From Methanocalculus sp. (GTDB taxonomy: Archaea > Halobacteriota > Methanomicrobia > Methanomicrobiales > Methanocorpusculaceae): a DNA stretch of 6,727 bases. The stretch covers positions 1-6,727 of the forward strand of contig NZ_JAUSCG010000008.1 of assembly GCF_030651615.1 (NCBI RefSeq). The letters run 5' to 3'. Position 1 is the first letter of the stretch, and every line of letters starts with the position of its first letter. Below, in pieces: positions 1 to 5,383 of this stretch. Both the position numbers and the translations under genes were made by a program. Below the pieces are notes generated by a model, which saw only the letters and a program-made list of their open reading frames with translations, was not told the DNA's origin and ran no database searches.

Positions 1-250
1 GTTTATAAAACCGGAAAGTCATGACAAAAGATGATATGAGAGGCATGCAGTCTGAAGAGGTGTACGGGGTGTTTTTCTCTGCTTCAGATGATGGAGGACG
101 ATCTGTTTGAACAGGTGAGGAGGGGTACTCTCTATTCCGTACCTTGGGAGAGTACACAATCTGTTTCTCTATTGCTACGCGAAAGAGAGCAGCTCCTCAC
201 CAGATAATCCTGAGAATACCTTCCTCCATGACCCGGGATCAGGTTATTAT
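1..250. other. Left-edge region without a convincing gene
   Basis: No frame here looks like a recognisable protein. Two short plus-strand frames can be read. One runs from ATG 21 to TGA 110 (29 residues) and the other from ATG 88 to TAA 207 (39 residues, starting MMEDDLFEQVRRG). They overlap in different frames, and neither has a clear ribosome binding site. A TATA-like TTTATAAAA lies at 2-10, but it is too close to ATG 21 to serve that start in the usual spacing. An 8-bp inverted repeat lies inside (see 125-155). A longer plus-strand frame crossing 144-410 is antisense to the lysine-rich gene at 279-374 and has leucine/arginine-rich shadow composition. The region may hold an intergenic spacer or the remains of a decayed gene. 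Confidence 0.5.
125..155. repeat. 8-bp inverted repeat with 15-base loop
   Basis: GTACTCTC at 125-132 is perfectly complementary to GAGAGTAC at 148-155. The loop contains a further GTAC. No T-run follows on either strand, so it does not look like a terminator. It could be an operator or a small RNA hairpin, or it could be chance. The arms are certain; a function is not. Confidence 0.35.
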
Positions 251-267
251 AGAAAAGAAAAGGGGGG
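251..267 (-). terminator. Oligo-T terminator of the lysine-rich small gene
   Basis: Read on the minus strand, the sequence 12-28 bases after the TAA stop at 279 is CCCCCCTTTTCTTTTCT. Archaeal RNA polymerase commonly terminates at such T-rich tracts without needing a hairpin. Its position just behind the stop codon supports 279-374 as a short independent transcript. Confidence 0.5.
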
Positions 268-278
268 ATAGGGGCAGT

Positions 279-374
279 TTAGTTCTTACCGCCCTTCTTC
301 GCTCCCTTCGTCTCCTTCGACTTGTTCTCGGTTGCTGGTTCCTTACCCTTCTTGCCCTGTGCTTCGTATGCCAT
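279..374 (-). CDS. Lysine-rich 31-residue small protein, function unknown
   Basis: This is a complete small reading frame from ATG at 374 to TAA at 279, giving 31 residues beginning MAYEAQGKKGKEPA. Nine residues are lysine (8, 9, 11, 18, 20, 23, 26, 27, 30) and four are glutamate, so the product is strongly basic, hydrophilic and probably disordered. There is no signal peptide or membrane segment. GG/GK motifs cluster at residues 7-11 and 28-30. Three things support a real gene: a full GGAGGTGA ribosome binding site at 384-391, the only plausible in-frame start nine bases after it, and a T-rich terminator just past the stop. Almost all lysines use AAG, as expected in a gene rather than random AT-rich DNA. 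I do not recognise the family. The composition would suit binding to RNA, DNA, ribosomes or acidic surfaces, but that is inference only. Confidence 0.6.
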   Translation of the reverse strand: MAYEAQGKKGKEPATENKSKETKGAKKGGKN

Positions 375-383
375 GAGGATATT

Positions 384-391
384 TCACCTCC
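384..391 (-). promoter_or_regulatory. Strong ribosome binding site for the lysine-rich small gene
   Basis: The minus strand reads GGAGGTGA, fully complementary to the anti-Shine-Dalgarno end of archaeal 16S rRNA. Nine bases separate it from ATG 374. The same octamer precedes mbhL in this window, with six bases of spacing, so the site is native to this genome. Confidence 0.65.
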
Positions 392-455
392 CCCCGATAA
401 TGTGGGATAATGATACATCCGCTGGTCAGGATATGAAGCTATCGTACACTTAACG

Positions 456-462
456 AAAATAT
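456..462 (-). promoter_or_regulatory. Possible TATA element for the lysine-rich small gene
   Basis: The minus strand reads ATATTTT inside an AT-rich patch flanked by GC-richer sequence. At the normal archaeal spacing transcription would begin near 430. The match to the TTTAWATA-type consensus is only partial, so this is a weak call made mostly from position. Confidence 0.22.
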
Positions 463-482
463 GAGAAAATTACGCGCAAAAT

Positions 483-496
483 GGAGATTTATCTCC
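483..496. repeat. 14-bp palindromic inverted repeat, possible operator
   Basis: GGAGAT, two spacer bases, then ATCTCC form a perfect inverted repeat. It lies about 20 bases upstream of the candidate TATA element of the lysine-rich gene on the minus strand. That is where an archaeal activator or repressor dimer could bind. With only one copy and no known consensus, the role is inferred. Confidence 0.3.
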
Positions 497-749
497 CTTA
501 AAAGCTCCCTTTTCCCTCCGCGCAGCTTTGAGACTCCGGTTCGGTAAACTGTCACTGCAAAAGAGCCGGAAATGTACCCTGATCACCGCATGCCGCAGAA
601 AAACTCAATAATAATTGTTCGGTCAGACGATCTGCAGGAGGACGTAGACAGAGCACATTCACCTTCGCGATCCGGTTCAGTTCCCCTATAGAAACCAAAC
701 TTTCCTCGGAATAGGATAGAGAAACCTTCTTTCTTTCGGGGAGATCTCA

Positions 750-911
750 TCACACCCAAATACCAAAGAAGAGAGTGAGCAGCCGGAGAATAGTATATCC
801 ATTCTCATTCCTGTTCCAGCAAAAAAGGAAGTACGACAATGTCCCACCAATCAAAAAACCAGACAGAACAGCAGTTGACAGGAGGAGTGCAATGGGTGTA
901 AATGCATCCAT
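750..911 (-). CDS. Candidate 53-residue two-helix membrane protein
   Basis: The frame runs from ATG 911 to TGA 750. Residues 4-32 form a long hydrophobic stretch beginning FTPIALLLSTAVLSG. A short polar turn rich in Asn, Glu and Arg occupies residues 33-38, and residues 39-53 form a second hydrophobic segment ending FFGIWV, so the whole protein would be a membrane hairpin. A GGGAGGT ribosome binding site lies at 923-929, eleven bases before ATG, which is slightly long. The frame is also open upstream to a stop at 996-998, with an alternative GTG at 941 that lacks a binding site. Codon use prefers ATT and TTT more than the hydrogenase genes do. I do not recognise a family. It could be a real small membrane protein, a remnant of a larger one, or chance. 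Confidence 0.33.
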   Translation of the reverse strand: MDAFTPIALLLSTAVLSGFLIGGTLSYFLFCWNRNENGYTILRLLTLFFGIWV

Positions 912-1063
912 TCGGAGCCCAAACCTCCCTGATGATGACACAAGGAGATCGGTTGTCCGATCGTTTCTGAAAAGTGCCCATCTCTCAAACCAGTATCACT
1001 CAGAAGAGATGAGGTCACCCTCTCAGCTATCAGTCTCAGAATAATTATCACCACAAAAGCAGA

Positions 1064-1074
1064 CTCTTTTTAGA
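1064..1074 (+). promoter_or_regulatory. Possible promoter of the hydrogenase protease gene
   Basis: CTCTTTTTAGA lies about 28 bases before ATG 1098, the spacing of an archaeal TATA box to its start site. No Shine-Dalgarno sequence is seen before the ATG, so the mRNA may be leaderless or nearly so. A second AT-rich element, ATAATTAT at 1041-1048, is an alternative that could serve either strand. Confidence 0.25.
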
Positions 1075-1097
1075 GAGACGCCCAATCTCTGTACACC

Positions 1098-1535
1098 ATG
1101 ATGGTTCTCCTCGGTGTCGGCAATACCCTCCTCTCAGACGACGGCGTCGGCTGTTCTATCGCCGACTCCTTCTCAGCAGAAGGCTGGATCACCTATAACG
1201 GCGGAACAGCACCCGAAAACTTCACCGCACCCATCCGGCGTGCAGACCCGGCACTGCTTCTGATCGTCGATGCAGCAGAGATGAACCTTTCGCCCGGAAG
1301 CATCAGGATCATACAGGACGATCAGATCGATGATACGAGCATCGGCACCCACATGCTCCCGCTCTCCCACCTGATCCGCTACCTCTCCCCTGATATTCCG
1401 GAGATCCTCTTCATCGGCATCCAGCCGGAGACGATTAATCCGGGAGTAGGACTCTCACCTGCAGTACAGGCTGCGGCAGAGTCCCTCATCATCATGCTGC
1501 AAAAGGGTGAGTATGCCGATCTTGATCGGCTCTGA
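1098..1535 (+). CDS. hycI: HycI-family [NiFe]-hydrogenase maturation endopeptidase
   Basis: This cytoplasmic protease trims the C-terminal extension of a [NiFe]-hydrogenase large subunit once nickel is in place. The protein has 145 residues, a normal length for the family. The N-terminal GVGNTLLSDDGVG motif carries the first nickel-sensing acidic residue (D15). The VDAAEM motif supplies D58 and THMLPL supplies H85, together the Asp-Asp-His set known from HycI. The segment after it, including LFIGIQPETIN at about residues 103-113, resembles the formate-hydrogenlyase type HycI rather than the HyaD/HybD or FrhD types. ATG 1098 and ATG 1101 are adjacent, so the start is uncertain by one codon. 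No ribosome binding site is seen. The gene converges on hicA (48 bases between stops) and lies on the strand opposite the mbh operon. MbhL of that operon needs such a protease and is its most likely client, although another hydrogenase elsewhere in the genome could be served too. Confidence 0.9.
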   Translation: MMVLLGVGNTLLSDDGVGCSIADSFSAEGWITYNGGTAPENFTAPIRRADPALLLIVDAAEMNLSPGSIRIIQDDQIDDTSIGTHMLPLSHLIRYLSPDIPEILFIGIQPETINPGVGLSPAVQAAAESLIIMLQKGEYADLDRL

Positions 1536-1583
1536 CCTGCGACAGAAGAGATCATGCATGCTGGAGGTCTTACTGACAAATTA

Positions 1584-1811
1584 TCATTTTGATAACATAT
1601 TCACAAAATCTTCTCGCGTGAGCCCTGCCTGCCGAATAATCGAACGCACGATACCCCTTCCAAGATCTTCTCCCTGATGATCTGGTATCACAATAGACCT
1701 TCCATCCGGATGTTTCATAATTATATGACTCCCTTTCTGCCTGATACATGAAAAGCCTGTTTCCTCGAGTATTTTTATAATTTTTTCGGCTTTAACAGGA
1801 CTTAATTTCAA
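1584..1811 (-). CDS. hicA: HicA-family mRNA interferase toxin
   Basis: HicA toxins are small double-stranded-RNA-binding-fold ribonucleases that cleave mRNA when their HicB partner is lost. The 75-residue product shows the family pattern: an N-terminal helix (KAEKIIKILEETGF, residues 7-20), then RQKGSH with the catalytic histidine at residue 29, then MKHPDGRSIVIPDH, and an ending that forms the last helix. The start is TTG at 1811, with GGGGGT about eight bases upstream inside the end of hicB. There is no ATG that would preserve the first helix. The gene overlaps hicB by 20 bases, so the pair should be translated together with the antitoxin first. The stop is TGA followed directly by TAA. Codons are richer in A/T than in the hydrogenase genes, which suggests horizontal acquisition. 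Confidence 0.88.
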   Translation of the reverse strand: MKLSPVKAEKIIKILEETGFSCIRQKGSHIIMKHPDGRSIVIPDHQGEDLGRGIVRSIIRQAGLTREDFVNMLSK

Positions 1812-2010
1812 TGGCTTGAACCCCCACGAACTCTCGTATCTCGTCTGGATCAGGACATTCGTTTACTTCGAGATAGAGTGTTATTGCCTCATCAAGCCGT
1901 TTTAGTAACTCTTCATACGATTTTGCCTGAGTAAAACACCCTGGAAGTGATGGAATAGAGGCATAATAGTAACCATCCTCGTCTTTCTCTATTAAACAAT
2001 TGAATTTCAT
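1792..2010 (-). CDS. hicB: HicB-family short antitoxin
   Basis: This is the antitoxin that binds and blocks HicA. The 72-residue product has the typical single partial RNase-H-like domain: MKFNCLIEKDEDGYYYASIP at the start, then LPGCFTQAKSYEELLKRLDEA and a last strand near VGVQAIEI. It ends without a ribbon-helix-helix or helix-turn-helix DNA-binding domain, unlike longer HicB proteins that repress their own promoter. It is therefore the short, HicB-like antitoxin type, and autoregulation by this protein alone is unlikely. ATG 2010 is the natural start. No Shine-Dalgarno sequence precedes it, while a TATA-like element lies about 30 bases upstream, so the transcript may be nearly leaderless. 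hicA follows with a 20-base overlap. The antitoxin-first order is common for this subtype and is the reverse of E. coli hicAB. Confidence 0.87.
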   Translation of the reverse strand: MKFNCLIEKDEDGYYYASIPSLPGCFTQAKSYEELLKRLDEAITLYLEVNECPDPDEIREFVGVQAIEIKSC

Positions 2011-2035
2011 GTATCCAATGGTGTTTTATGAAACC

Positions 2036-2046
2036 AAATATCTATT
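2036..2046 (-). promoter_or_regulatory. Possible promoter of hicBA
   Basis: The minus strand reads AATAGATATTT, an AT-rich TATA-like element centred about 30 bases before the hicB ATG. It would place transcription start a few bases before the ATG, consistent with the absence of a ribosome binding site. The match to consensus is loose. Confidence 0.3.
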
Positions 2047-2112
2047 GATCATCGGATATCCTGCCAGAGATTGATTGTATTGATGAGATCCGGCATACAA
2101 GAGATCAGCAAT

Positions 2113-2119
2113 AAAAAAA
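2113..2119 (-). terminator. T7 terminator of the mbh operon
   Basis: The minus strand reads CCC followed by seven T, then ATT, 21 bases after the mbhN stop at 2141. This is a typical archaeal oligo-T terminator. It separates the hydrogenase operon from hicBA, which is on the same strand and downstream, and supports mbhN as the last gene. Confidence 0.65.
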
Positions 2120-2140
2120 GGGTTCTGGAGATATCGTTCT

Positions 2141-2542
2141 TTATTCAACGATCTGGCTCTCTGCGAACCGGTCTTCGGTTGCCAGCAGAAACTCACTGCT
2201 CATAGAGAGCACCCCTTTTGGGCAGATGTCATTGCACTGTGAACAGAAGATGCACTGGGAAATATAGATCCGGACCCGCTTCGTCTCAGGGATGAACTCG
2301 ATCGCATGCGCCGGGCAGACCCTGATACAGAGGCTGCACCCGATGCATCCGTCACGGTCATACGTGATCTTACCACGGAAGTGGGGGGGTGTTGGAACCG
2401 GCGGATTGATCGTCGCTTCTCCTGCCCCGACCTTCTTTAAGAATTCGGTCACCGAAGGTGGAAGGTATCGTGCCGGGAACGGATTTGTTGCCGGTGTTTT
2501 GAAGACCTGGGATAGGATCTCACGTATCATCGGAAGTGCCAT
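2141..2542 (-). CDS. mbhN: Mbh hydrogenase 2x[4Fe-4S] ferredoxin subunit (NuoI-like)
   Basis: This 133-residue electron-transfer subunit of the membrane-bound hydrogenase carries electrons between soluble ferredoxin and the small subunit MbhJ on the cytoplasmic face. It has two classic [4Fe-4S] motifs: CIGCSLCIRVCP with cysteines 66, 69, 72 and 76, and CIFCSQCNDICP with cysteines 97, 100, 103 and 107. Before them, residues 1-60 form a proline-rich NuoI/EchF-type leader that packs on the membrane arm. The spacing between motifs matches the NuoI family. ATG 2542 directly follows the mbhM stop (TGAATG), with a GGGGGG ribosome binding site in the last mbhM codons. It is the last gene of the operon. 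The position after the NuoH-like gene matches mbhN of Pyrococcus furiosus. Confidence 0.93.
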   Translation of the reverse strand: MALPMIREILSQVFKTPATNPFPARYLPPSVTEFLKKVGAGEATINPPVPTPPHFRGKITYDRDGCIGCSLCIRVCPAHAIEFIPETKRVRIYISQCIFCSQCNDICPKGVLSMSSEFLLATEDRFAESQIVE

Positions 2543-3553
2543 TCAGAACCCCCCCATAAGAACCGAATCGAGGATCACAAGTGACAATCCAAACAGTCCG
2601 GCGAGCCCCAGGTACACCCAGAAGAGGGTGACGACATGGGTGATCCGAAACCGGGCAAGCCCTGTTCTGATAACCGTCACCGAGAGGATCATCAGGATGA
2701 TCACCTTCAGGAAGAAGAAGATGGCATCAACTGCCATTGCAGCATATGATGTCAGGCCAAGCAACGGCGAGATGTTCCAGGGGAAGAAGATCGCAACTGC
2801 AAGGCCCCCCATCACAAGGGTCTTGACACCCTGTGCAACAGTGAAGAGGCCGAGGTTCTTTCCCGAATACTCAACAAGGATACCACCGGCAAGCTCGGTC
2901 TCGGCTTCAGGCGTATCAAACGGTATCTTCGAGAGTTCGGCTGGTGAGACCCAGGCAAAGGTGAGCAGCAGCACAAAGAGGCCGACCATCCCGAGGGGGC
3001 CAACCATCGTCCAGACCGGATTTGCGACAACACTCGATAATGCAAAGGGATCGGTGATACCGGACGAGTAGAGGAGCCACGCGACTGCGATCACAATCGA
3101 TGCAAGCGGAAGCTCGTAGGCGATCATGCTCACCATCTCACGCTGTGCACCGATGGTCGCATACGGTGATCCCGAAGCAAACCCTCCGGCAACCATCGCA
3201 AGTGCCGGGACTGCAAGAAGGTACATCACCAGAATCAGATCTCCATACCCGCCGAGAACCGGCATCATTGAGCCGATCGGGAGGTACAGCAACACGATCA
3301 GTGATGAAGCGAGCGCTATGATCGGAGCGGCATTGAAGATGCTCGCAACCGCATTCTCAGGGATAATATTCTCCTTTGAGAGGAGCTTCTTCAGATCAAT
3401 GTACGGCTGGGAGAGGGGAGGACCGATCCTCGCCTGCATCCGGGCAGAGACCCGTCGGTCAATACCAAGCAGGAGCAGACCAAATGCGATCCCAAGCACC
3501 GACAGGACCACCGCAGCAGCCACTGTCATGAGGATCATCTCAATCGTCAGCAT
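2543..3553 (-). CDS. mbhM: Mbh hydrogenase NuoH-like membrane anchor subunit
   Basis: This 336-residue integral membrane protein of the NuoH/EchB family links the hydrophilic hydrogenase arm to the ion-pumping membrane arm. It shows about eight hydrophobic segments. Family landmarks are RIGPPLSQPYIDLKKLL near residues 42-58, GAQRE ending at residue 139, and the charged loop PFDTPEAETELAGG (211-224) followed by EYSG (228-231). That loop corresponds to the quinone-site loop of Complex I. In ferredoxin-linked hydrogenases there is no quinone, and the loop is thought to transmit redox changes to the membrane arm. The start overlaps the end of mbhL by seven bases (ATGCTGA). A GGAGG binding site lies eight bases before it, so the two genes are translationally coupled. 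Confidence 0.93.
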   Translation of the reverse strand: MLTIEMILMTVAAAVVLSVLGIAFGLLLLGIDRRVSARMQARIGPPLSQPYIDLKKLLSKENIIPENAVASIFNAAPIIALASSLIVLLYLPIGSMMPVLGGYGDLILVMYLLAVPALAMVAGGFASGSPYATIGAQREMVSMIAYELPLASIVIAVAWLLYSSGITDPFALSSVVANPVWTMVGPLGMVGLFVLLLTFAWVSPAELSKIPFDTPEAETELAGGILVEYSGKNLGLFTVAQGVKTLVMGGLAVAIFFPWNISPLLGLTSYAAMAVDAIFFFLKVIILMILSVTVIRTGLARFRITHVVTLFWVYLGLAGLFGLSLVILDSVLMGGF

Positions 3554-4779
3554 CCCTGTATCCTCCGTGTCTTCTCAACAGAGAGGCGGTGGAGATCCTC
3601 CTTTGTCAGGAGATCCCGCTTCGTACCACGGATCACCGCGACCCGGTCGGTACATGACAGACAGGGATCGATCGAGGCGACGATGATCGGAACATCAGCG
3701 AGCTGTTCGCCTTCGAGCATCGGTATCCAGGCATGGAGGTTACTATAGGAAGATGCCTTCACCTTCCACATCGCCGGGGCATCATGTCCGTCCATTGCGA
3801 CATAATGGAGACATTCTCCCCGTGGCGCTTCATGCCGACCGACCGCTTCCCCATGCGCCTTCTTACAGGCAGAGAGGAGCTTTGGGAGTTTCGGCTCCCA
3901 GAGGATCGGACCATCCGGCATCTCTTTGAGGCAGGTCTCGATGATCTCGATCGACTGTGCCACCTCAAGGAGACGGACAACGATCCGGTCATAGACATCG
4001 CCGTTGATCTCGCCCCCATAGGCAGAGGGGAGGATCGGGGTGATATCGAGGTCGCCATATGCCGAATACGGGTAATCGAACCGGACATCTTTCATCACAC
4101 CGGACGCCCGTGCTGTCGGGCCGACTGTGCAGAGGTTCAGTGCCTGCTCAAATGAGAGCAGTCCGCAATCTTTGCACCGAATCGAGATCGTCGTATCATG
4201 AAGGAAGAGGTTGAGCATCTTCCCGAGGAGATCCCGATATCCGTCAAGACACTTCTGAATCGTCGGGTGCTGTTCAGGTGTGATATCCCGCCGCACTCCG
4301 CCGACCTGGATCAGACCATAGTTCACCCGGTTCCCGGTGATATACTCGATCACATCCATCGCCTCTTCACGAACCCGCCATGCGAGGTAGAAGAGTGTGT
4401 CAAATCCGAGCTCATGAGCAGCAACTCCCGCCCAGAGGAGGTGGGACTGAATTCGTTCAAACTCAGCGATGATCACCCTGATATATTCTGCATGAGGGGG
4501 CACCTCGATATCGACGATCTGTTCAACCGCCCGTGCAAATGCAAACGAGTGTGTCACCCCGCAGATCCCGCAGATCCGGTCGGTCATATGGATGATCTGG
4601 ACCGGGTTTCTCCGCATCCCCATCCACTCGATTCCGCGATGGGTCTGTCCGGGTGCAAAATCCGCCTTTTTGACGACCTCGCCTTCCACATCAAAGAGGA
4701 ACTGCACCGGCTCCTTCAGTGCCGGGTGGATCGGACCGATCGGGACAACATAGGGAGCCTTCTTCATCTGATCACTCAT
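3547..4779 (-). CDS. mbhL: Mbh [NiFe]-hydrogenase large (catalytic) subunit
   Basis: This is the 410-residue catalytic subunit of a group 4 [NiFe]-hydrogenase, which interconverts H2 with protons and electrons. The NiFe site is intact: RICGICGVTH supplies Cys70, Cys73 and His77, and DPCLSCTDR supplies Cys373 and Cys376. The conserved HRGIE (47-51), VGPTARASG (219-227) and APRGE (318-322) motifs are also present. Loss of a CxxC pair, as in the non-hydrogenase Mbx relatives and in NuoD, is not seen, so this is a true hydrogenase. By family analogy the precursor is cut after Arg379, releasing a 31-residue tail that ends in Cys. A HycI-type protease is encoded at 1098-1535. An additional CKDC (202-205) is not a standard ligand pair. 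ATG 4779 has a full GGAGGTGA six bases upstream and overlaps mbhK by eight bases; an in-frame ATG four codons later is less well placed. Confidence 0.95.
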   Translation of the reverse strand: MSDQMKKAPYVVPIGPIHPALKEPVQFLFDVEGEVVKKADFAPGQTHRGIEWMGMRRNPVQIIHMTDRICGICGVTHSFAFARAVEQIVDIEVPPHAEYIRVIIAEFERIQSHLLWAGVAAHELGFDTLFYLAWRVREEAMDVIEYITGNRVNYGLIQVGGVRRDITPEQHPTIQKCLDGYRDLLGKMLNLFLHDTTISIRCKDCGLLSFEQALNLCTVGPTARASGVMKDVRFDYPYSAYGDLDITPILPSAYGGEINGDVYDRIVVRLLEVAQSIEIIETCLKEMPDGPILWEPKLPKLLSACKKAHGEAVGRHEAPRGECLHYVAMDGHDAPAMWKVKASSYSNLHAWIPMLEGEQLADVPIIVASIDPCLSCTDRVAVIRGTKRDLLTKEDLHRLSVEKTRRIQGC

Positions 4780-5383
4780 CGGATTTCACCTCCTTTGAAG
4801 GGCTGTTCTCTTCTTTCTCAGTAACCGGCGGTGCAGGACGGTCTGTGGGCCGTTTCACCTGCCAGAGATGTTTGATCATCGAGTCGGGAACACCGGTCTC
4901 GTCTTTTCTGAGTGGATAGACCCCTTCCGGGAAGTCTTCAGGCAGGAAGAGGCGGCGGCCATCCGGAATATCTGTCACCTTCACACCAAACATCTCCTGC
5001 TTCTCCCGCTCGGTGAAGAGTGCGCCGGGGATGAGATCACTGATCGTTGGAATATTGAGATCATTCTTCGCCAGAGGAACGGTGAAGATCACCATATACT
5101 CCCCATGATGGTTTCCGAAGTAGATCGAGAAGATGTACTGCATCCGAAGCTCCTCTCCGACATCCCATCCCGATATCACCGAGAGGTGCGGGTACGTGAT
5201 CTCCATCAGGTGACGGATCACCGGTTTCAGACTATCTCGGGTGATCGTCATCCAGACATTGGTATTTGGATTCTTCTTTGCCCCTTCTGCCCTGGTGACG
5301 ATCCTCGGATCGGTGACTACATCACCAAATGTTGTTCTGAGCCGGTCGACCAGTTCCTCCGGGGTTAGTATCGTCTCGTTCAT
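4772..5383 (-). CDS. mbhK: Mbh hydrogenase NuoC-like subunit
   Basis: This 203-residue subunit of the 30-kDa Complex I (NuoC/EchD) family has no cofactor and holds the large and small subunits together. The signature is EREKQEMFGV at 125-134 followed by RRLFLPEDFPEGVYPLRK at 143-160, matching the family pattern ERE..D.FGI and R.L.PEDW.G.PLRK. The N-terminal 100 residues contain the usual alpha/beta fold sequence. After residue 165 there is a hydrophilic tail rich in Pro, Glu, Lys and Ser that appears poorly ordered. The start overlaps the mbhJ stop by four bases (ATGA), with GGAGG six bases before it. The end overlaps mbhL by eight bases. Confidence 0.9.
   Translation of the reverse strand: MNETILTPEELVDRLRTTFGDVVTDPRIVTRAEGAKKNPNTNVWMTITRDSLKPVIRHLMEITYPHLSVISGWDVGEELRMQYIFSIYFGNHHGEYMVIFTVPLAKNDLNIPTISDLIPGALFTEREKQEMFGVKVTDIPDGRRLFLPEDFPEGVYPLRKDETGVPDSMIKHLWQVKRPTDRPAPPVTEKEENSPSKEVKSDE

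Larger units (their letters stand above)
400..749. other. Gene-poor spacer with candidate promoter and weak small frames
   Basis: I see no recognisable gene. On the minus strand an AT-rich stretch at about 456-476 contains ATATTTT at 456-462, a possible TATA element for the lysine-rich gene. A start about 26 bases downstream would give a leader of roughly 40 bases before the ribosome binding site. A 55-residue minus-strand frame runs from ATG 750 to TGA 583 and shares one base (TGATG) with the stop of the candidate membrane protein at 750-911. Another minus-strand frame stays open from 744 to a stop at 552-554, in the same frame as that protein but after a tandem TGA TGA. Neither has convincing codon use. 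No tRNA or other structured RNA was recognised. Confidence 0.45.

Noticed and set aside
144..410. An 88-codon plus-strand frame with a Leu-rich stretch that looks like a membrane helix
   Set aside because: The Leu/Arg/Cys-rich part is the complement of the AAG/GAA-rich microprotein at 279-374, which has the far better ribosome binding site and terminator.
932..970. Possible C/D-box guide RNA (ATGATGA at 932 and CTGA at 967)
   Set aside because: The span is too short for two guide regions, no internal D'/C' boxes are seen, and there is no terminal stem. A second C-box-like GTGATGA on the minus strand near 750 has its CTGA too far away.
775..1044. An 89-codon plus-strand frame
   Set aside because: Ser/Arg-rich, no ribosome binding site, antisense to the better candidate membrane frame, and no recognisable family.
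1536..1583. Shared bidirectional terminator between hycI and hicA
   Set aside because: The 48 bases contain no convincing T-run on either strand and no strong hairpin, so termination sites for these two genes were not called.
2292..3071. A 259-codon plus-strand open frame
   Set aside because: It lies antisense across mbhN and mbhM, whose cysteine motifs and membrane segments are unmistakable. Its protein has Arg/Thr/Ser/Pro shadow composition and no motif.
3126..3686. A 186-codon plus-strand open frame
   Set aside because: Antisense to mbhM and the end of mbhL; low-quality composition and no ribosome binding site.
4198..4824. A 208-codon plus-strand open frame
   Set aside because: Antisense to mbhL and mbhK; rich in His, Asp and Pro as expected of a shadow frame.
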